From NCBI GenBank assembly GCA_965222335.1, contig OZ244944.1, positions 124,001 through 188,000 on the forward strand: a DNA stretch of 64,000 nucleotides. Direction: 5' to 3'. This DNA is from G965222335 sp965222335 (GTDB taxonomy: Bacteria > Pseudomonadota > Gammaproteobacteria > Pseudomonadales > Halieaceae). A program made the position numbers and the translations under genes. The notes beneath the pieces were generated by a model. That model had not been told where the DNA came from. It saw only the letters and a list, made by a program, of their open reading frames with translations, and ran no database searches. This document shows positions 25,559 through 35,425 of the stretch, in pieces (positions within the stretch are counted from its first letter, which is position 1; each line of letters begins with the position of its first letter).

Positions 25559-27874
25559 GTGCCAGAGAACACCGAGACCCAACATTTCCTTGGCCCCCGC
25601 CTGCGGGAGGGTGCCTTTATCGCTGTCAGCGCGATCTGCCTGTACATGGTTCTCGCCCTGGTCACCTACAGCCCCAATGATCCCGGCTGGTCGGCAACCG
25701 GCACCGGCTCGCGCATCGCCAACGCCGGGGGCCCCACGGGCGCGTGGCTGGCAGACGTGGCGTTTTCGCTGGTTGGCTTTGCCGCCTACCTGATTCCCGT
25801 GCTGCTGGCCTACCGCGCCGTGGTGATCCTGCTCCAGCGCCATGAAGGGCGTCCCTTCGACTGGGTCACCTTCGGTATTCGCGCCCTGGGCCTGGTACTG
25901 GTCATGATTGCCGGCACGGCCCTGGCGGCGATGAACGACCTGGGTCGGTCAGGCCTGCCCCAGGGCGCCGGCGGCATTCTCGGCCAGGCGATCGGCGATG
26001 CCTTTACCCTGGCCTTCTCGGAGATTGGCAGTCGCCTGATCCTGCTGGCGGTGTTCCTCTTCGGCATGACCATCTTCACTGATCTCAGCTGGCTGAAGTT
26101 GATGGATACACTCGGGCGCTGGACCATGACCGCACTGCAGCGTGTGCGTGACGGCGTCATGGGCGTGGTGGACCGGGCCCGGGACCGCCGCCAGCGGGAG
26201 AAGGCCATCGAGGCGCGCAAGCTGGAGATCGACCAGCACGTGGAGCAGGAAAAGAAACGCAAGCCCCCCAAGATCAAGCCCCTCAAGGCCAAGCCCCAGC
26301 CCAGTGAGCGGGTCGAGAAGGAAAAGCAGCAACCCCTGTTTGACGTCCCGGTCACCGGGGAGCTGCCGCCCCTGGAGCTGCTGGATCAGGCCCATCGGGA
26401 CCCCAACAAGGGCTTCTCCAAGGAGGCCCTGGAGGGCATGTCCAAGCTGCTGGAGCTCAAGCTGCTGGACTTCGGGGTCAAGGCCGAGGTGGTGGCAGTC
26501 TACCCCGGCCCGGTGATTACCCGCTTTGAGATCCAGCCGGCGCCGGGGGTCAAGGTGTCGCGGATTTCCAATCTGGCCAAGGACCTGGCGCGCTCGCTGG
26601 CCGTCATCAGCGTGCGCGTGGTCGAGGTGATTCCCGGCAAGTCCGTGGTCGGTATCGAGATTCCAAACGAGGACCGGGAGATCGTGAATTTCCGCGAAGT
26701 CCTGTCTTCCCAGGCCTTTGACCAGTCCCGCTCCCCCCTGACCCTGGCCCTGGGCCACGATATCTCCGGCGAACCGGTGGTCGCGGACCTGGCGAAAATG
26801 CCGCACCTGCTGGTAGCGGGTACCACCGGCTCGGGCAAGTCGGTGGGGGTCAATGCAATGCTGCTGAGCCTGCTGTACAAGTCCACGCCCGAGGATGTGC
26901 GCCTGATCATGGTGGACCCTAAGATGCTGGAGCTGTCGGTTTACGACGGCATTCCGCACCTGTTGACGCCGGTCATTACCGACATGAAGGATGCCGCCAA
27001 CGGCCTGCGCTGGTGCGTGGCGGAGATGGAGCGGCGATACAAACTGATGGCGGCCCTCGGGGTGCGCAACCTCGCGGGCTACAACCGCAAGGTCAACGAC
27101 GCCAACAGGCATGGCGAACCCATCCCCGACCCGCTGTGGACGCCAGACCCGATGTTTGCCGAGACCGACGAGGAGCAGACTCCGCCGGGACTGGAAAGAC
27201 TGCCCTCAATCGTGGTGGTGATCGACGAGTTCGCCGACATGATGATGATCGTCGGCAAGAAGGTCGAGGAGCTTATCGCGCGGATCGCGCAGAAGGCCCG
27301 GGCGGCGGGTATTCACCTGATCCTTGCCACCCAGCGACCGTCGGTGGACGTGATCACCGGCCTGATCAAAGCCAATGTGCCCACCCGGATTGCCTTCCAG
27401 GTGTCCTCCAAGGTCGATTCGCGCACCATCCTCGACCAGGGCGGGGCGGAGCAGTTGCTCGGCCACGGCGACATGCTTTACCTGCCGCCGGGGTCGGGCC
27501 TGCCGAACCGCGTGCACGGCGCCTTCTGTTCCGACGAGGAGGTGCACCGGGTAGTGGCCGACTGGAAGCGTCGCGGCGAACCTTCCTACATTGACGGCCT
27601 GCTGGACGAGGGCGGCAGCACCCCGGTCACTGCCAGTGAACTGCAGCAGGCCGGTGGCGGCGAGGAGGACGACGAGAGCGACGCCCTGTACGACGAGGCG
27701 GTACACTACGTTACCCAGAGTCGCCGCGCCTCCATCTCGTCGGTGCAGCGCAAGCTGCGCATCGGCTACAACCGGGCGGCGCGCCTGATCGAGGCCATGG
27801 AGGCTTCCGGCGTGGTCAGCGAGATGGGGACCAACGGCCAGCGCGAGGTGCTGGCGCCACCGCCGCCGGAATAA
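25559..27874 (+). CDS. ftsK: DNA translocase FtsK
   Basis: 771 residues. The N-terminus has four likely membrane segments (about 20-180), then a basic charged linker (about 205-265). The alpha/beta motor domain has Walker A GTTGSGKS near residue 421 and Walker B IVVVIDEFADMM. A C-terminal gamma winged helix (about 700-765) reads KOPS and activates XerD at dif. The linker is short compared with E. coli FtsK (1329 aa). GTG start with only a weak ribosome site, so the exact N-terminus is uncertain. A dif site lies 25 kb to the right. Confidence 0.95.
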   Translation: MPENTETQHFLGPRLREGAFIAVSAICLYMVLALVTYSPNDPGWSATGTGSRIANAGGPTGAWLADVAFSLVGFAAYLIPVLLAYRAVVILLQRHEGRPFDWVTFGIRALGLVLVMIAGTALAAMNDLGRSGLPQGAGGILGQAIGDAFTLAFSEIGSRLILLAVFLFGMTIFTDLSWLKLMDTLGRWTMTALQRVRDGVMGVVDRARDRRQREKAIEARKLEIDQHVEQEKKRKPPKIKPLKAKPQPSERVEKEKQQPLFDVPVTGELPPLELLDQAHRDPNKGFSKEALEGMSKLLELKLLDFGVKAEVVAVYPGPVITRFEIQPAPGVKVSRISNLAKDLARSLAVISVRVVEVIPGKSVVGIEIPNEDREIVNFREVLSSQAFDQSRSPLTLALGHDISGEPVVADLAKMPHLLVAGTTGSGKSVGVNAMLLSLLYKSTPEDVRLIMVDPKMLELSVYDGIPHLLTPVITDMKDAANGLRWCVAEMERRYKLMAALGVRNLAGYNRKVNDANRHGEPIPDPLWTPDPMFAETDEEQTPPGLERLPSIVVVIDEFADMMMIVGKKVEELIARIAQKARAAGIHLILATQRPSVDVITGLIKANVPTRIAFQVSSKVDSRTILDQGGAEQLLGHGDMLYLPPGSGLPNRVHGAFCSDEEVHRVVADWKRRGEPSYIDGLLDEGGSTPVTASELQQAGGGEEDDESDALYDEAVHYVTQSRRASISSVQRKLRIGYNRAARLIEAMEASGVVSEMGTNGQREVLAPPPPE

Positions 27875-27953
27875 GCGCCGCCGCACTAGCCCGGCCGTCT
27901 CGCGGCCTGCGTCAGGCCCATGCGGCAACCGTTTGCAAACCCCTGGAGACTTC

Positions 27954-28559
27954 ATGCGAATCCTGACCCTGCTACTCCTGCTGCTGCCACTGGCGGCCTT
28001 CGCTGACGACACGGACGCCCTGCTCGAACGCCTCAAGGATCTGCGCAGCCTGCAGGGTGAATTCACCCAGCGCCAGTACCTGCAGGGGGGCGGTGAGCCC
28101 CTGGTCAGCGCCGGCAATTTTCGCCTGCTGCGCCCCGGCTACTTTGCCTGGGAGGTCATCCAGCCCGACAGCCAGCTGGTACTGGCGACGCCCGAGTACC
28201 TCTGGCACCACGATCGCGACCTGGAAACCGTCACCCGCAGGCCCGTGGATACCGGCGGACAGCTGACCCCGCTGCAGGTGCTGGGCGGCAACGCCGTGGT
28301 CCTGCGCGCCAGTTACCAGGTCGAGGCACTGGAAGCCGCGGGGGATTTTCGCCTGACGCCGATCGAGCCGGAGGCGGGCTTTCGCTCTGTGGTCCTGCAT
28401 TTTGCCGATGAGGGCCTTGAGGGCATGACCATCATCGATACCCTGGGGCAGCGGGTTGAGGTGGCATTCTCCGCACTGACACGCAACCCCTCGCTCACCG
28501 CCGCGGAATTCCAGTTCACGCCACCACCGGACGCCGACCTGTTCTACCATGACCAATGA
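27954..28559 (+). CDS. lolA: Outer-membrane lipoprotein carrier LolA
   Basis: 201 residues with a cleavable Sec signal (MRILTLLLLLLPLAAFA, cut before DD) and the LolA core LQGEFTQRQYLQ and RPGYFAWEVIQPDSQLVLATPEYLWHHD. It shuttles lipoproteins across the periplasm from LolCDE to LolB. ATG 27954 follows CTGGAGAC. It overlaps rarA by 11 bp and lies in the conserved ftsK-lolA-rarA order. Confidence 0.93.
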   Translation: MRILTLLLLLLPLAAFADDTDALLERLKDLRSLQGEFTQRQYLQGGGEPLVSAGNFRLLRPGYFAWEVIQPDSQLVLATPEYLWHHDRDLETVTRRPVDTGGQLTPLQVLGGNAVVLRASYQVEALEAAGDFRLTPIEPEAGFRSVVLHFADEGLEGMTIIDTLGQRVEVAFSALTRNPSLTAAEFQFTPPPDADLFYHDQ

Positions 28560-29883
28560 CTTGTTTGGCGACGCCCCGGAGCGAGCCTACCAGCCCCTGG
28601 CGGCGCGCCTGCGCCCGGCTGACCTCGGCGCTTACGCCGGCCAGGCGCATATCCTGGGGCCGGGCAAACCCCTCCGCCAGGCGATCGATAAACACCAGCT
28701 GCATTCGATGGTGTTCTGGGGACCCCCGGGGGTGGGCAAGACCACCCTGGCACGGATTGTTGCGGCAAACGCCAACGCCCACTTTCTGCAACTTTCCGCT
28801 GTCCTCGCAGGGGTCAAGGAGATTCGCGAGGCGGTGCACAGTGCGCGCCAGAACCGAGCCAGCGGTCGCGATACGGTCCTGTTCGTGGACGAGGTGCACC
28901 GCTTCAACAAGTCCCAGCAGGACGCGTTTCTGCCGCACGTGGAAGAGGGCACCCTGATCTTTATCGGGGCGACCACGGAAAATCCCTCATTCGAGCTGAA
29001 CAACGCCCTGCTGTCCCGGGCACGGGTGTACAAGCTGCGAGCGCTGGAGGAGGCCGATATCGTGGCGGTCCTCGAGCGCGGGCTCGCGGCCCTGGAACCC
29101 CGGACCACCGCAGGCGAGCACTGCCTGGCCCTGATCGCCAGGCAGGCCGACGGCGACGCCCGGCGGGCGCTGAACCTGCTGGAACTGGCCGCGGACCTGG
29201 CGGTGGACGAGGCGGGCGGGCAGCGCCTGATCAGCGAAGACACGCTGGCCGAGGTGATGCAGGCCTCCCTGCGCCGTTTCGACAAGGGCGGCGACCTGTT
29301 CTACGACCAGATCAGTGCGCTGCACAAGGCAGTGCGCGGCAGCGCGCCCGACGCGGCCCTGTACTGGTTCTGCCGCATGCTCGACGGCGGCTGCGACCCG
29401 CTGTACATCGCCCGCCGGGTGGTGCGGATGGCCAGCGAGGATATCGGCAACGCCGATCCCCGGGCCCTCAGTCTGTGCCTGGATGCCTGGCAGGTGCAGG
29501 AGCGCCTGGGCAGCCCCGAGGGCGAACTGGCCCTGGCCCAGGCGATCACCTACCTCGCCTGCGCACCCAAGAGCAACGCGGTGTACAGCGCCTACAAGGC
29601 GGCCCGGGCGGATGTCGAGGCCAGCCCCAGCCATGAGGTGCCCCTGCATCTGCGCAATGCGCCCACCAGCCTGATGCGGGATGAGGGCTATGGTGAAGAC
29701 TACCGCTACGCCCACGACGAACCCGGGGCCTTTGCACCGGGGGAAAACTATTTTCCCGAGCCGCTGCAGGATCGGCGCTATTACGAGCCCACAGAGCGCG
29801 GGCTGGAGCAGAAAATACGCGCCAAGCTGGAGCAGCTGCGGGCCCTCGACGCCAGCAGTGACCGGCAGCGCTATGATCGGTGA
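28549..29883 (+). CDS. rarA: Replication-associated recombination protein RarA (MgsA)
   Basis: 444-residue AAA+ ATPase of the RarA/WRNIP1 family. Walker A GPPGVGKTTLARI is near residue 58, Walker B is FVDEVHRFNKSQQDAFLPHVE, and the C-terminal tetramerisation region includes SALHKAVRGSAPDAALYWFCRML. It acts at stalled forks. Start overlaps lolA. Confidence 0.95.
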   Translation: MTNDLFGDAPERAYQPLAARLRPADLGAYAGQAHILGPGKPLRQAIDKHQLHSMVFWGPPGVGKTTLARIVAANANAHFLQLSAVLAGVKEIREAVHSARQNRASGRDTVLFVDEVHRFNKSQQDAFLPHVEEGTLIFIGATTENPSFELNNALLSRARVYKLRALEEADIVAVLERGLAALEPRTTAGEHCLALIARQADGDARRALNLLELAADLAVDEAGGQRLISEDTLAEVMQASLRRFDKGGDLFYDQISALHKAVRGSAPDAALYWFCRMLDGGCDPLYIARRVVRMASEDIGNADPRALSLCLDAWQVQERLGSPEGELALAQAITYLACAPKSNAVYSAYKAARADVEASPSHEVPLHLRNAPTSLMRDEGYGEDYRYAHDEPGAFAPGENYFPEPLQDRRYYEPTERGLEQKIRAKLEQLRALDASSDRQRYDR

Positions 29884-29913
29884 CTTTGCTGTTACCGTCT
29901 TGAGGAGGCCTCG

Positions 29914-30288
29914 ATGCACTTTGTAGCCTATGTTGCGGTGGGCGGCGCGCTGGGCGCCAGCGCACGCTACCTGCTGTCCCAGTGGGTGCACAGCCTGTGG
30001 CAGCACGCCTGGCCCGTGGGCACGCTGCTGGTCAACCTGCTGGGCTCCTTTGCCATCGGCGTGGTATTCGTACTGATCGAACGCCAGGCCCTGCACCCTG
30101 ACTGGCGCGGCGTGTTGATGGTGGGCTTCCTTGGCGCCTTTACCACATTCTCAACCTTTTCCCTGGAAACGATTGCCTTGCTGGAGTCCGGCCGGCTGGC
30201 GCCCGCGCTCGCCTATATCCTGGCAAGCGTCCTCAGCTGCATACTCGCCGCGGGCTTCGCCGTGTGGCTGACGCGCTCCCTGTTCTAG
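29914..30288 (+). CDS. crcB: Fluoride ion channel/exporter CrcB (Fluc)
   Basis: 124 residues with four membrane helices. Family motifs are GGALGASARYLL, NLLGSFAIG and GFLGAFTTFSTFSLE, the last giving the pore phenylalanines. It forms a dual-topology dimer that exports F-. No fluoride riboswitch fits in the 30 bp between rarA and this start, so control is probably from the operon. Confidence 0.93.
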   Translation: MHFVAYVAVGGALGASARYLLSQWVHSLWQHAWPVGTLLVNLLGSFAIGVVFVLIERQALHPDWRGVLMVGFLGAFTTFSTFSLETIALLESGRLAPALAYILASVLSCILAAGFAVWLTRSLF

Positions 30289-30420
30289 CGCTCGCGGGCT
30301 ACGCCCGCCGACATGGAAAAGCCCGGGTGATGACGCTAAGATGTGCGACCTTTACGCCGGGGTAGGGCCAGCGCGGCAGTCGCTCGCCAGCCCACACAGG
30401 CCGCGATACGGAAACGCAAC

Positions 30421-31722
30421 ATGCTCGACATTAAACAGCTGAGAAAAGACCCGGAGGGCGTGGTGGCGTCACTGGCACGCCGGGGTTTTGACCTGGATTT
30501 GGACGCCTTCCGCAGCCTCGATGCCAGGCGCAAGCAGGCTGACGTTGAAAGCCAGTCCCTGCAGGCCGAGCGCAAGAGCGCGTCGAAGAAAATCGGCGAG
30601 CTGATCAAGCAGGGCATGAGCGTCGACGAAGCGAAAACCGAGGTCGAGGAAATTCTGCAGAAACTGTCCCGCGAGCTGGATGACGCCACCGCGGCCGCCA
30701 CCGAGATCCAGGCGCAGCTGGAAAGCCTGCTTTTGGGCGTGCCCAACCTGCCTGCGGAAGAGGTCCCGGCAGGCGCCGACGAGGCGGACAATCTCGAGGT
30801 CTCGCGCTGGGGCGAAGTCCCGGCCTTCGATTTCAGCCCCCGGGATCACGTCGACCTGGGCGAGGGACTCGGCCAGCTGGACACGGAAAGCGCGGCCAAG
30901 ATCGCGGGCTCGCGCTTTGCGGTCATGAGCGGCGAGTTGGCGCGCCTGCACCGCGCACTGATCCAGTTCATGCTGGACCTGCACACGCGCTCCCATGGCT
31001 ACCGCGAGATCTACGTGCCCTATATCGTCAATGCAGACTCCCTGCAGGGTACCGGCCAGCTACCCAAGTTTGAGGAGGACCTGTTCAAGCTGCAGGGCGA
31101 GCACGACTACTACCTGATTCCCACCGCCGAGGTGCCGGTCACCAATATGGCGCGGGACAGGATTTTCGAGGCCAGCGAGCTGGCTGACGGGGGCATGAGG
31201 TTTGTCTGTCACACCCCCTGTTTCCGCAGCGAGGCCGGCAGCTACGGACGCGATACCCGGGGCCTGATCCGCCAGCACCAGTTTGAGAAGGTCGAGCTGG
31301 TGCAGATGGTAACGCCAGCGGCGTCGGAGCAGGCGCTGGAGCAGCTGACGGGCCACGCGGAGGCGGTGCTGCAGGCGCTCGAACTACCCTACCGCAAGGT
31401 CATGCTGTGTGGCGGGGACCTCGGCTTTTCCTCCCGCAAGACCTATGACCTGGAGGTCTGGTTGCCCGGGCAGGATGCCTTCCGGGAGATCTCCTCCTGC
31501 TCCAATTTTGGCGACTTCCAGGCGCGACGCATGCAGGCGCGGTGGCGCAACCCCGAGACCGGCAAGCCCGAGCTGCTGCACACCCTGAACGGTTCCGGGC
31601 TCGCTGTGGGGCGCACCCTGGTCGCGATCCTGGAAAACGGCCAGCGCCACGACGGCTCGGTGGCCATCCCGGCAGCGCTGCGCGCCTATACGGGTGGCAT
31701 CGAGGTGCTGTCGCCGGGCTGA
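30421..31722 (+). CDS. serS: Seryl-tRNA synthetase
   Basis: 433 residues. The N-terminal antiparallel coiled-coil arm (about 30-105) binds the long tRNA-Ser arm. The class II catalytic core has motif 2 (CHTPCFRSEAGSYGRDTRGLIRQHQFEKVELV) and motif 3 (LNGSGLAVGRTLVAILEN). ATG 30421 follows ACGGAAAC and gives the normal MLDIKQLR start. Confidence 0.97.
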   Translation: MLDIKQLRKDPEGVVASLARRGFDLDLDAFRSLDARRKQADVESQSLQAERKSASKKIGELIKQGMSVDEAKTEVEEILQKLSRELDDATAAATEIQAQLESLLLGVPNLPAEEVPAGADEADNLEVSRWGEVPAFDFSPRDHVDLGEGLGQLDTESAAKIAGSRFAVMSGELARLHRALIQFMLDLHTRSHGYREIYVPYIVNADSLQGTGQLPKFEEDLFKLQGEHDYYLIPTAEVPVTNMARDRIFEASELADGGMRFVCHTPCFRSEAGSYGRDTRGLIRQHQFEKVELVQMVTPAASEQALEQLTGHAEAVLQALELPYRKVMLCGGDLGFSSRKTYDLEVWLPGQDAFREISSCSNFGDFQARRMQARWRNPETGKPELLHTLNGSGLAVGRTLVAILENGQRHDGSVAIPAALRAYTGGIEVLSPG

Positions 31723-31730
31723 CCCCGCAG

Positions 31731-31750
31731 GGCCCCACAGCGGTGGGGCC
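31731..31750. other. Perfect 8-bp hairpin between serS and cysG
   Basis: GGCCCCAC and GTGGGGCC with a 4-nt loop, in the 51-bp gap. There is no T tract, so it is more likely an mRNA structure or weak attenuator than an intrinsic terminator. Confidence 0.4.
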
Positions 31751-31773
31751 GGCGTGGCAAGCGGCGCCCTGTT

Positions 31774-33165
31774 ATGGAAACCCTGCCCCTGTTTCATCGC
31801 CTCCAGGCGCGACCGGTCACCCTGATCGGTGGCGGCCAGGTCGCCACCCGCAAGGCCAAGCTACTGGCCCGCGCCGGTGCCCGGCTGACAGTAATCGCAC
31901 CGGAAATCACCACCGAACTGCAGGCGTTGATCGGTGATGAGGGACAATGGCTGGCGCGCAAATACGCCGGGACCGGGGACCTCGAGGGGGCAGTGCTGAT
32001 TGTCGTGGCCACACCCGATAGCGCGGTCAATGCGGCAATCTCCGCCGCCGCCCAGGCACGGCTCACGCCGGTGAACGTGGTGGATGCCCCCGAACTGTGC
32101 AGCGTTATTTTCCCCTCCCTGGTAGACCGCTCACCGCTGGTGATCGGTATATCCAGCAACGGCCGCAGCCCGGTCCTGGCCCGCGCGGTCAGGCGCCGCA
32201 TCGAGAGCGCGGTGCCCGCAGCCTACGGCCGCCTGGCGGCTTTTGCCGGACGCATGCGGGAGCGTATCAAGCAGGGAGTCAGCACCGAGTCCGAGCGCCG
32301 CCTGTTCTGGGAGCGTGTGATCGACGGCCCGATAGCCGAGCTGGTGCTGAACGGGCGGGATGACGCGGCGGAAGCCGCGCTGGATGAGGCCCTCGCCGAC
32401 CGCGACCAGGCTGTCCGGGGCGAGGTCTACCTGATCGGCGCGGGTCCGGGTGACCCTGACCTGATGACCTTTAAAGCCCTGCGCCTGCTCCAGCGTGCCG
32501 ACGTGGTGCTCTACGACCGCCTGGTGAATCCGGCGATTGTAGATCTGGCCAGGCGCGATGCGGAGCGTATCTATGTCGGCAAGCGGCGGGCCGAGCATGC
32601 CGTGCCCCAGGACCAGATCAACCAGCAACTGCTGGACCTCGCCCTGGAGGGGAAGGTCGTGGCCAGGCTGAAGGGCGGCGACCCCTTTATTTTCGGCCGC
32701 GGCGGCGAAGAGCTCGAACTACTGATCCAGCGCGGCATCAGCTTCCAGGTCGTGCCTGGCATCACCGCCGCCTCGGGTGCGTCCTGCTATGCCGGGATTC
32801 CCCTGACCCATCGCGACCACGCGCAAAGCGTGCGCTTTGTCGCCGGCTACCTGAAGGGCAATCGGGTTGAACATGACTGGGGTGAATTTCGCAATCCCGC
32901 CGAGACCCTGGTGTTCTACATGGGCTTGATGGCCCTGCCGGAAATTTGCGACCACCTGGTTCGCAGCGGCCGCGACCCGGCAACGCCCGTGGCCCTCGTG
33001 GAGCGGGCGACCCTGCCCGAGCAGCGGGTGCTTACGGGGACCCTGGCCAGCATGCCGGGTATCGCCGATGCGGCAGCACCCCAGGCCCCCACCTTGTTGA
33101 TTGTGGGGGACGTGGTGCGCCTGCAGGGCGAACTTGGCTGGTTTGGCGACCGCGACGCCGATTAG
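31774..33165 (+). CDS. cysG: Siroheme synthase CysG
   Basis: 463-residue fusion. Residues about 1-205 are the bifunctional precorrin-2 dehydrogenase/ferrochelatase (LIGGGQVATRKAKLLARAGA). About 210-455 is the SAM uroporphyrinogen-III methyltransferase (YLIGAGPGDPDLMTFKALRL, LKGGDPFIFGRGGEE). It makes siroheme for sulfite reductase, matching cysB earlier in the window. Its stop overlaps the stop of the convergent prc gene by 4 bp. Confidence 0.95.
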   Translation: METLPLFHRLQARPVTLIGGGQVATRKAKLLARAGARLTVIAPEITTELQALIGDEGQWLARKYAGTGDLEGAVLIVVATPDSAVNAAISAAAQARLTPVNVVDAPELCSVIFPSLVDRSPLVIGISSNGRSPVLARAVRRRIESAVPAAYGRLAAFAGRMRERIKQGVSTESERRLFWERVIDGPIAELVLNGRDDAAEAALDEALADRDQAVRGEVYLIGAGPGDPDLMTFKALRLLQRADVVLYDRLVNPAIVDLARRDAERIYVGKRRAEHAVPQDQINQQLLDLALEGKVVARLKGGDPFIFGRGGEELELLIQRGISFQVVPGITAASGASCYAGIPLTHRDHAQSVRFVAGYLKGNRVEHDWGEFRNPAETLVFYMGLMALPEICDHLVRSGRDPATPVALVERATLPEQRVLTGTLASMPGIADAAAPQAPTLLIVGDVVRLQGELGWFGDRDAD

Positions 33166-35309
33166 TCCTTGCGCTTTTCCCCCGGGGTATGCGCGGCGAA
33201 GCGCCGTTCGCGCAGGAGCAGGGCATCGACCAGGATATTGCCGGCCTCGGTCAGCAGGACATCGTCCGCTTCCACCTCCTCCACGTCACCAGCGCTCTCG
33301 TCCTCGGTAGTGTCTTCGACGACGTCCGCATCCTCGTCCTCCAGGGAGGTGAGCAATTCCTCGCCCAGCGCTTCGCGACGCTTGTTCTCGATCGCCAGGG
33401 CCTTGGCTTCCTGGGATTCGCGCAGCGCCTTGCGGCCCGCCTCGTCCAGGGGCAGCGACTTGATCTGGCTGCTCTGTTCGGCCAGGTTTACCTGGTCCTG
33501 GAGATAGACATAGTCGGGGTTGTTGGCGCTGCGCTCCTGGAACAGCTTGGCCACCTCCGGCAGCACGCTGTCCATGTCCTGGTAGCGGCGGTGGCGCACC
33601 GGGTTGATCTGGTCCCAGTTCAGGGCGTGATCCAGGGCGCTCTCACCGATCTCGTCGTGGTCGTAGAGGGCCGGGAAGGTGATGTCCGGAACCACGCCAC
33701 GGTGCTGTGTGCTGTCGCCGGAAATACGGTAGAACTTCGATTCGGTCAGCTTGAGTTGCCCCTCGGTGAGGGGTATCAGGGTCTGCACCGTGCCCTTGCC
33801 AAAGGAGCGGTCACCGACGATCAGGCCACGCTCATAGTCCTGTATCGCCCCGGCGAAGATCTCCGAAGCCGAGGCACTCAGGCGGTTGATCATGACCACC
33901 AGCGGGCCTTCGTAGTAGGGGCCGCGCAGGCGCTTGCCGTCCCGCCACACGCGGCGGGAGGAGTGGCGAATCTGCACCGTGGGCCCGTACTCGATAAACA
34001 GCCCGGTAAGCTCGTTGGCCTCCTGCAGGGATCCACCGCCGTTATTGCGCAGGTCAATGACGATGCCGTCGACCTTGTCTTCCTCCTGCAATTCATCGAG
34101 CAGGCGTTTCACATCGCGGGTGGTGCTCTTGTAGTCCTTTTCGCCACGGCGCATGGCGTCGAAGTCAATGTAGAAGGCGGGAATGTCGATCACGCCCACA
34201 CGGCTCGTGCTGTCACCGTTGGGGACTTCCAGTACCCGCTTCTGGGCGGACTGCTCCTCCAGCTTCACCTTCTCGCGCACGATGGTGATGTTCTTGCGCT
34301 CGCCGGTGGTGGGGGACTTCGCCGGAATCACCTGCAGGCGTACCTTGGATCCCTTGGGGCCGCGAATCAGCTCGACCACCTCGTCCAGGCGCCAGCCGAT
34401 CACGTCGACAAATTCACCGTCGGCGTCCTGGGCCACGGCCACGATGCGATCCGAGGGCTTCAGCTCCCCCTGCTTGTCAGCCGGGCCCGCAGCTACCAGC
34501 CGCGCGACCTTGGTGTATTCATCTTCCAGCTGCAATACCGCACCGATGCCCTCCAGGGACAGGCTCATGTTGATATTGAAGTTCTCCGAGCGCCGCGGCG
34601 ACAGGTAGTTGGTATGCGGGTCGTAAAGCTCGGTCAGGGCGTTGGCGTAGATCTGGAATACGTCCTGGTGATTGTACTGGCGCACGCGGTTGAGCTGGTT
34701 GCGGTAGCGCTTCTCCAGGGTCTCGGCGATCTCTTCCTCCGGCTTCTCCGTCATGCGCAGACTGAGCACCTGGTTTTTCAGGTGCCGGCGCCAGCGGTCG
34801 TCAAGGTCTGCCTGGGACTCCGCCCAGGGGCGGGCGTCGGTGTCCAGCAGGTATTCCTCCTCGACGTCGAAGTCCATGCCGGCAACGGTTTGCGGCAGGC
34901 CGTCCAGCACGGCCTCGAGGCGCTGCTCCAGGCGCTGCTGGAAGCGGTTGAATATCGCAAAGCCCGCGTCGAGACGACCCTTGTGCAGGTCGTCGTCCAT
35001 GACCGTGCGGTAGCGCTCGAACTCCGCCAGGTCCGACGCGGTGAAAAACATCTTGCCGCTGTCGAGGCTGTCGATGTAATTGTCCAGGTGCATCGAGGAG
35101 AGTTCGTTGTCGTAGTTGAGTTTGGCGTAGTGCCGCTCCTCCAGCTGTTCGATCATCTCGACGATGGTCTCCTGCTGGGATTCGGTGTACTCAATCAGGG
35201 CCAGGGCCGGCCTGCCGGTCAGCCCCGCCGCGAGCAAAAGTAGTAACGCACACAGCGCCTGGCGCAGGTGGAGAGTAGCCGTCAGGGGCCCGGGATTGGC
35301 GTTATTCAA
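33162..35309 (-). CDS. prc: Tail-specific carboxy-terminal protease Prc (Tsp)
   Basis: About 715 residues. A signal peptide (QALCALLLLLAAGLTGRPALA) is followed by an N-terminal helical region, a PDZ domain (LEGIGAVLQLEDEYTKVARLVAAGPA), the S41 protease core with the Ser in SASASEIFAGAIQDYERGLIVG and Lys in SFGKGTV, and a C-terminal DUF3340 helical part. It degrades SsrA-tagged and misfolded periplasmic proteins. No ATG precedes the signal peptide. TTG 35309 with AGGTGA five bases upstream is the best start; GTG 35318 is the alternative. A much longer frame to 35429 would bury the signal peptide. Confidence 0.88.
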   Translation of the reverse strand: MNNANPGPLTATLHLRQALCALLLLLAAGLTGRPALALIEYTESQQETIVEMIEQLEERHYAKLNYDNELSSMHLDNYIDSLDSGKMFFTASDLAEFERYRTVMDDDLHKGRLDAGFAIFNRFQQRLEQRLEAVLDGLPQTVAGMDFDVEEEYLLDTDARPWAESQADLDDRWRRHLKNQVLSLRMTEKPEEEIAETLEKRYRNQLNRVRQYNHQDVFQIYANALTELYDPHTNYLSPRRSENFNINMSLSLEGIGAVLQLEDEYTKVARLVAAGPADKQGELKPSDRIVAVAQDADGEFVDVIGWRLDEVVELIRGPKGSKVRLQVIPAKSPTTGERKNITIVREKVKLEEQSAQKRVLEVPNGDSTSRVGVIDIPAFYIDFDAMRRGEKDYKSTTRDVKRLLDELQEEDKVDGIVIDLRNNGGGSLQEANELTGLFIEYGPTVQIRHSSRRVWRDGKRLRGPYYEGPLVVMINRLSASASEIFAGAIQDYERGLIVGDRSFGKGTVQTLIPLTEGQLKLTESKFYRISGDSTQHRGVVPDITFPALYDHDEIGESALDHALNWDQINPVRHRRYQDMDSVLPEVAKLFQERSANNPDYVYLQDQVNLAEQSSQIKSLPLDEAGRKALRESQEAKALAIENKRREALGEELLTSLEDEDADVVEDTTEDESAGDVEEVEADDVLLTEAGNILVDALLLRERRFAAHTPGEKRKD

Positions 35310-35425
35310 GTCTGTCACCTCGTTATCGCTTATCGACTGAAGTGTACCCCGCCGTGGGGTGTGGTCAAATGCTTCTTGCTTGGAGGGCGCGCAGGGGCAA
35401 AAGTTCGCCGGCCGCAATTCGCGGA

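Noticed and set aside
32946..35243. Open frame of 765 codons on the plus strand
   Set aside because: Antisense to prc, without family motifs.
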